A stretch of DNA of 11,368 bases from Byssochlamys sp. IMV 00236 (lineage: Eukaryota > Ascomycota > Eurotiomycetes > Eurotiales > Thermoascaceae). Shown piece after piece: positions 8,272 through 11,368 of the stretch. Position numbers and translations under genes: made by a program. Below the pieces are notes generated by a model. The model did not search any database. It was not told where the DNA came from and saw nothing but the letters and a program-made list of their open reading frames with translations. How positions within the stretch are numbered: position 1 is the stretch's first letter; the number at the start of each line of letters is the position of its first letter. The DNA lies in NCBI GenBank assembly GCA_001931875.2, contig MSJH02000384.1, forward strand, positions 1 through 11,368, read 5' to 3'.

Positions 8272-8536
8272 TGTTAGAACTGTGTATATTCTTTTATCGA
8301 AAGAATATAACAAAAATATGATCACTCTTTATTGACGTGAAAAATCTTCTTCTATTTATACTTTTTCTTCAACGGGTAAACCTGGTTATCCTCGAACAAT
8401 TAATAATCCTTATTCATAGGTAGTAATTACGATCAATTCACCTAAGGTATCTTCCTGTTTGTTCTTGACCCTATTGGATCATTAAATGTACCTGCCTTAC
8501 TGGATCAGATATAAAATTTTCCAAACGGAGATAACA
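8272..8536 (-). mobile_element. Possible solo LTR
   Basis: The segment starts TGTTAGAAC and ends TAACA, a 5-bp terminal inverted repeat of the TG...CA type. Read on the minus strand it has a TATA-like GTATAAATAG (8352-8361), then AATAAA (8328-8333), then TTCTAACA at the end, the order expected of U3-R-U5. The flanking 5-mers (AGTGC and ATAGC) match at only three of five positions, so a target duplication is not convincing. The 16-base block CTATTTATACTTTTTC (8352-8367) recurs exactly at 11150-11165. No internal retrotransposon genes are present. Confidence 0.3.
8285..8309. repeat. Perfect 10-bp inverted repeat (hairpin)
   Basis: TATATTCTTT and AAAGAATATA flank the five-base loop TATCG. It lies inside the LTR-like block, beyond the AATAAA on the minus strand. 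The AT-only character (one C/G pair per arm) makes chance origin possible. Confidence 0.7.
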
Positions 8537-9830
8537 ATAGCAATTAGGATCCAACGCTAACTGCATTCGACCCTGAGCAATATAATTGGATCTAGATCAA
8601 ATCACACCATAGCCTAGCAACGGTTGTCAAGTAAATATTATTTATCCAGTGCGAAGTAGCAGGTAATATGCTCTTATTGGCTATATCAGTTATTATGTAC
8701 CAAAGAAGTATACAATTGAATACAATAAAATCTAATCAAGGTTACACAGCTCTGAATTGGGATTGATGCATTGAATCTCAGGTTATGCTTAACATGACTA
8801 TAATTGTTCTATGTTTATTGCTATAATCCTTAAATATCCGCAACAGCAAGTAATGTAAGAATAATATATGTGAGAATAACTGTAAAAATAATCTGTAGCT
8901 GGAAGAGCAAAAAAAAATTTCTTCTTTTATTTTCGTAGGAACATTTTTTAAAAAGTCACATTTCCTTTTTAGTATGAATTTTCTTTATCAGAGTCATGTT
9001 ATGAGCTATTTGAACTGCCTATAAACCCAGTAACGGTATGTGTTGGTAACAAAGGTGCATTAACAAGCAACGTTGTAGCTTCTTAAAGTTATACGCTTAT
9101 TAAGCGCATCGTTATTTTAGTGGATCTCTGACGATCAGCCCAATGACTTCAGTCGTCATTTTATATAGCGCAGTCCTTAGACTATTAATGCTGTGTGGAA
9201 AGCAAATGAAATTAGTTGATCTGGTAAGAGAGCTTGTCAGAAGACCAATTTCACTAATGACCTAATCTGTCTATCCCTCTTTTTCAAAGAAGTAATATTG
9301 TGATTATTCTCCAACTTAGAACTATGTTTAATAACGACAAAACATGTATTAACATTAGATCAAAGATTGCTCTTCTCTCGTCTATTTTGCACCTTTTGGT
9401 GAAAACCTTTTTAAACTTTCAATTATTACACCTATACTTGTTTATACATGATCATAATTTTTATGTGCTAACTTTGTCATTAGTGCTGAACATACACATT
9501 GCTCTTACGCGCATCTAATAATGCGTACGTGCTTCATAAGCGTTATCAATATTATCCGACTGCATCTTTTCTCATTAGCATTTTGTGCACGAGCCTCTCC
9601 TCAACTATTAAACACTAAGTACATATCCATTTTAGGCAATTCCTGTGTTATTTAGCTTTTATGTCTCAGCCAAACGAATGGCCTCTTAGAGAGTAGATGC
9701 TTGAGGGAGTTTATAAGTCAACTGTCGCTATAGGAAGGCACGCGATCAAGCATCTTTTGCGGTGCCATTTATGCCATAGAACTGGTTTTTTGTACGCGTC
9801 AGCCAACCCTGTGCTCCTACTGACTGCATG
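8537..9830. other. Long AT-rich stretch without recognisable gene
   Basis: Stops are dense in all frames. The longest frame (9300-9518, 72 codons) is a Leu/Phe/His-rich chance frame without motifs. A 6-bp inverted repeat TGACGA/TCGTCA lies near 9129-9158. Nothing else is supported. Confidence 0.5.
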
Positions 9831-10285
9831 TTACACACATGTATACAAATATGGTCAATACCGTTTATTCGTCCTCTTTACTGCCAACGTTGTCCCTTTG
9901 TTATCTTTATTTCGTTTGCTTACCACTCTCCGCATTCTTTATTGTCACTTAGAAGGATGCCCTTTGTCACTTTTTGACAATTGTGAAATTAGTTCATTCA
10001 AGGTCCTTCATTTACAGATTCCAATATTGGAATCGCAAAGGTGGAGTATTTGAACAAACCGTACATATAATCTTATTTATGACAGAAATTCACTGTACTC
10101 ATAACGAACGAGCAAAGTTTTCATTTGGTCTAAGCAGAAGACATGGTTGACTGCTCAAAACCCAGAGGCAGACGTTACATGGCCGCGGCACTTTTTACTG
10201 TTCAACAGCTCAATCCACAAGATATAGGGCATCAAAGTATTGCCTTCATTGACAAAATACAGTAACAATTGACGTATCTTGGTGA
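9831..10285. repeat. Diverged direct repeat, copy B
   Basis: Partner of 7511-7985. Anchors: TTACACA (9831), TGTCCCTTTGTT (9891-9902), GTCACTTTTTGACAA (9966-9980), the 20-base block from 10002, ACATGGTTGAC (10141-10151), CTGTTCAACAG (from 10198) and TTCATTG (10245). Plus-strand translation gives GPSFTDSNIGIAK (near 10001-10040) and, in another frame, TWLTAQNPEADVTWPRHFLL (10141-10200). A CAG at about 10135-10137 before the second block could be an old splice acceptor. Compared with copy A there is a two-codon length difference in this block. No intact gene. Confidence 0.6.
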
Positions 10286-10562
10286 AAATATGAAATTTTT
10301 TATCGAAAAAATCGGTTGGAAATGTTGCACTTGTATTCTGAAGATCATTTTTTCGATATTCCTCTAATAAACTGAAGATCATCTTTTGTTGCTTTTAAAC
10401 TTTTTTTTTTACTCTTTGTACTTTCGAAGTTATTTTCCTTGAATTTTAAAATAGTAATAGGTGAGTTAGTGAATACACTACTTGCCGGTATAATGCCTCC
10501 TGTATAAATAACAAAGCCATGAGAACGTAAGGATAATATAATTACGAAATATTCATAATGTA
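10286..10562. other. Unassigned AT-rich spacer
   Basis: No gene recognised. A 75-codon minus-strand frame (10155-10382) overlaps repeat copy B and has no motif, so it is not called. Confidence 0.45.
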
Positions 10563-10607
10563 AGAATAAGTTGAAATGGAAGAATAAGTTGAAATGGAAG
10601 AAATGGA
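10563..10607. repeat. 18-bp tandem duplication
   Basis: AGAATAAGTTGAAATGGA occurs at 10563-10580 and exactly again at 10581-10598, followed by a partial unit AGAAATGGA. It lies about 40 bases beyond the 3' end of the tRNA-like gene. Confidence 0.9.
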
Positions 10608-10638
10608 AAATTCAGAATAAAAGAGGTAATGGAAAAGA

Positions 10639-10648
10639 AAAAAGAAAA
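10639..10648 (-). terminator. Pol III terminator after the tRNA-like gene
   Basis: On the minus strand TTTT follows the acceptor stem immediately (its first T is in the discriminator position), then C and a second longer T run. This is the usual RNA polymerase III stop signal. Confidence 0.55.
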
Positions 10649-10773
10649 GTGCGTTGTGAGGCTCGAACTCACGTCTCCCTTTTCTCTCTCCGGGTGAAAC
10701 AGGCCCGAATGAGGTTCGAACCTGGTCCCTCCTTCGAGAGAAGCCGGGTGCTCTGCCACTGAGCTAAACGCAC
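10648..10773 (-). tRNA. tRNA-like gene with an abnormal, expanded anticodon region
   Basis: On the minus strand the 5' end reads GTGCGTT (10773-10767) and pairs perfectly with AACGCAC (10655-10649). A perfect D arm follows (GCTC-AGTGGCA-GAGC, 10764-10750), containing an exact A box, TAGCTCAGTGG. The T arm is also perfect (GTGAG-TTCGAGC-CTCAC), giving a B box, and TTTT follows directly as pol III terminator. The total is 126 nt, about 50 more than a normal tRNA. The expected anticodon stem CCCGG is followed by CTTCTC with no purine after the apparent anticodon, and its best partner is TCGGG further on. Inside lies a 12-bp palindrome AGGTTCGAACCT, a second B-box-like motif. Could be a tRNA with a long intron, a tRNA pseudogene with an insertion, or a tRNA-derived element. 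Isotype not assigned. Confidence 0.55.
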
Positions 10774-11014
10774 CTGTTATAACTGCGGTGTAGAATAATT
10801 TTGGTGTTGTGTTTGCATGATTGCAGCCAATCAGAGATCAAGAAACTTCTGACGCCAAGGATTCACGTGATCAATTCTGTGTATGTACACCCCGTTGCCT
10901 TCATAGAACATAAAACATCATAGTAGCGTATTAGCTTCCATAAGTGTTGAAGAGCGCAATAATCTCCCTATAGTTGCTGAGCAACGCTTTCCCTTTTATT
11001 GTCACTACAAACAT
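10774..11014. other. 5' flank of the tRNA-like gene
   Basis: No open frame or recognised element. This is upstream sequence for the minus-strand tRNA-like gene. It contains a CCAAT on the plus strand (near 10827) and a near-palindrome GTGTATGTACAC (about 10878-10889). Confidence 0.4.
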
Positions 11015-11368
11015 TGTTAACTACGTATGCAGTTAGTACAATTTGATATAATCTTATAATAAAAGAACAAAGCACTAAGAAGAAGTACGTTGAGATACTT
11101 TTTATTCTTCCAAAATAAGACCACCATCAATGACAAGGAATAAGGGGAGCTATTTATACTTTTTCAGTCTTCAAGAATTGGGGAAAGAGTCACTAGGTTT
11201 TCTTCTGCCAATTGGTGTAGTTTTGAGCTATTTGTTGAATTTGGGGAAAGTTCTATTCATGCTAGATCGGTTATCATTTATCCGTGTAGATTTATATTAT
11301 AAATTATCATCTTTTGATCATAGAGGACTTCTTTTCTTAAAGTTCTTCTTTTAGACGGCACTTAGATT
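11015..11368 (-). mobile_element. Possible LTR, truncated by the window end
   Basis: Begins TGTTAAC at 11015. On the minus strand GTATAAATAG (11150-11159) is followed 44 bases later by AATAAA (11101-11106) and then the TAACA end, the order of an LTR promoter, polyadenylation signal and terminus. It shares the exact 16-base block with 8352-8367, although the rest is poorly alignable. The other end is outside the window. No primer binding site is seen beyond the TAACA end, so a solo LTR is more likely than a full element. A 74-codon plus-strand frame (11130-11354) is not considered real. Confidence 0.28.

Noticed and set aside
9300..9518. 72-codon Leu/Phe-rich open frame
   Set aside because: AT-rich chance frame with no motif or upstream signals.
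9697..10053. 118-codon open frame of the same length as the one at 7419
   Set aside because: The equal length is coincidental: the two proteins do not align from their starts, and the conserved block lies in different frames relative to them.
10155..10382. 75-codon minus-strand open frame
   Set aside because: Antisense to repeat copy B and not preserved in copy A.
10553..10762. Short open frames on both strands over the tRNA-like gene
   Set aside because: They are explained by the tRNA-like sequence and its GC-rich stems.

Overview
The window reads as fungal nuclear DNA, most likely from an early-diverging lineage such as Mucoromycota. It is AT-rich, has no operons, and holds decayed eukaryotic transposons (a Tc1/mariner-type element and a Helitron), a spliceosome-type intron of about 61 bp, and a pol III tRNA-like gene. 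The phylum call is inference from element types and sequence style; no host gene confirms it. The window starts with 17 T residues inside an open transposon reading frame, so it probably starts at a contig edge.

Layout. 1-1504: right part of an IS630/Tc1/mariner transposon. It has a DD34E transposase broken by one amber codon, then seven ~23-bp subterminal repeats, then a terminus reading CACTG followed by TA. 1505-2254: mostly unassigned, although the last ~350 bp may be decayed Helitron leader. 2255-6021: a heavily mutated Helitron RepHel gene. In order it has the Helitron-like N domain, the HUH Rep domain (PHIH, two-Tyr YLAKY motif, one probable intron), and a PIF1-type helicase with a ruined Walker A lysine and a shortened C-terminal part. 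A stem-loop followed by CTGG at 6176-6236 is a candidate 3' end. 6311-6413: a 10-bp minisatellite of ten units, six carrying CCAAT. 6392-6631: a short coding-like fragment. 6632-10647: no convincing intact gene, but a strongly diverged collinear direct repeat (7511-7985 and 9831-10285) with hints of old coding constraint, and a small LTR-like block near 8272-8536. 10648-10773: a minus-strand tRNA-like gene with perfect acceptor, D and T arms but an abnormal ~50-nt expansion in the anticodon region. 11015-11368: a second minus-strand LTR-like block running off the window.

No gene here looks intact and functional as it stands. The transposase would have been one protein with its binding sites in the adjacent repeat array. 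The Helitron pieces would have formed a single Rep-helicase protein. I see no coherent new defence or metabolic system. The observations most worth following are the transposon's periodic subterminal array, the Helitron intron, the diverged repeat pair and the odd tRNA-like locus.
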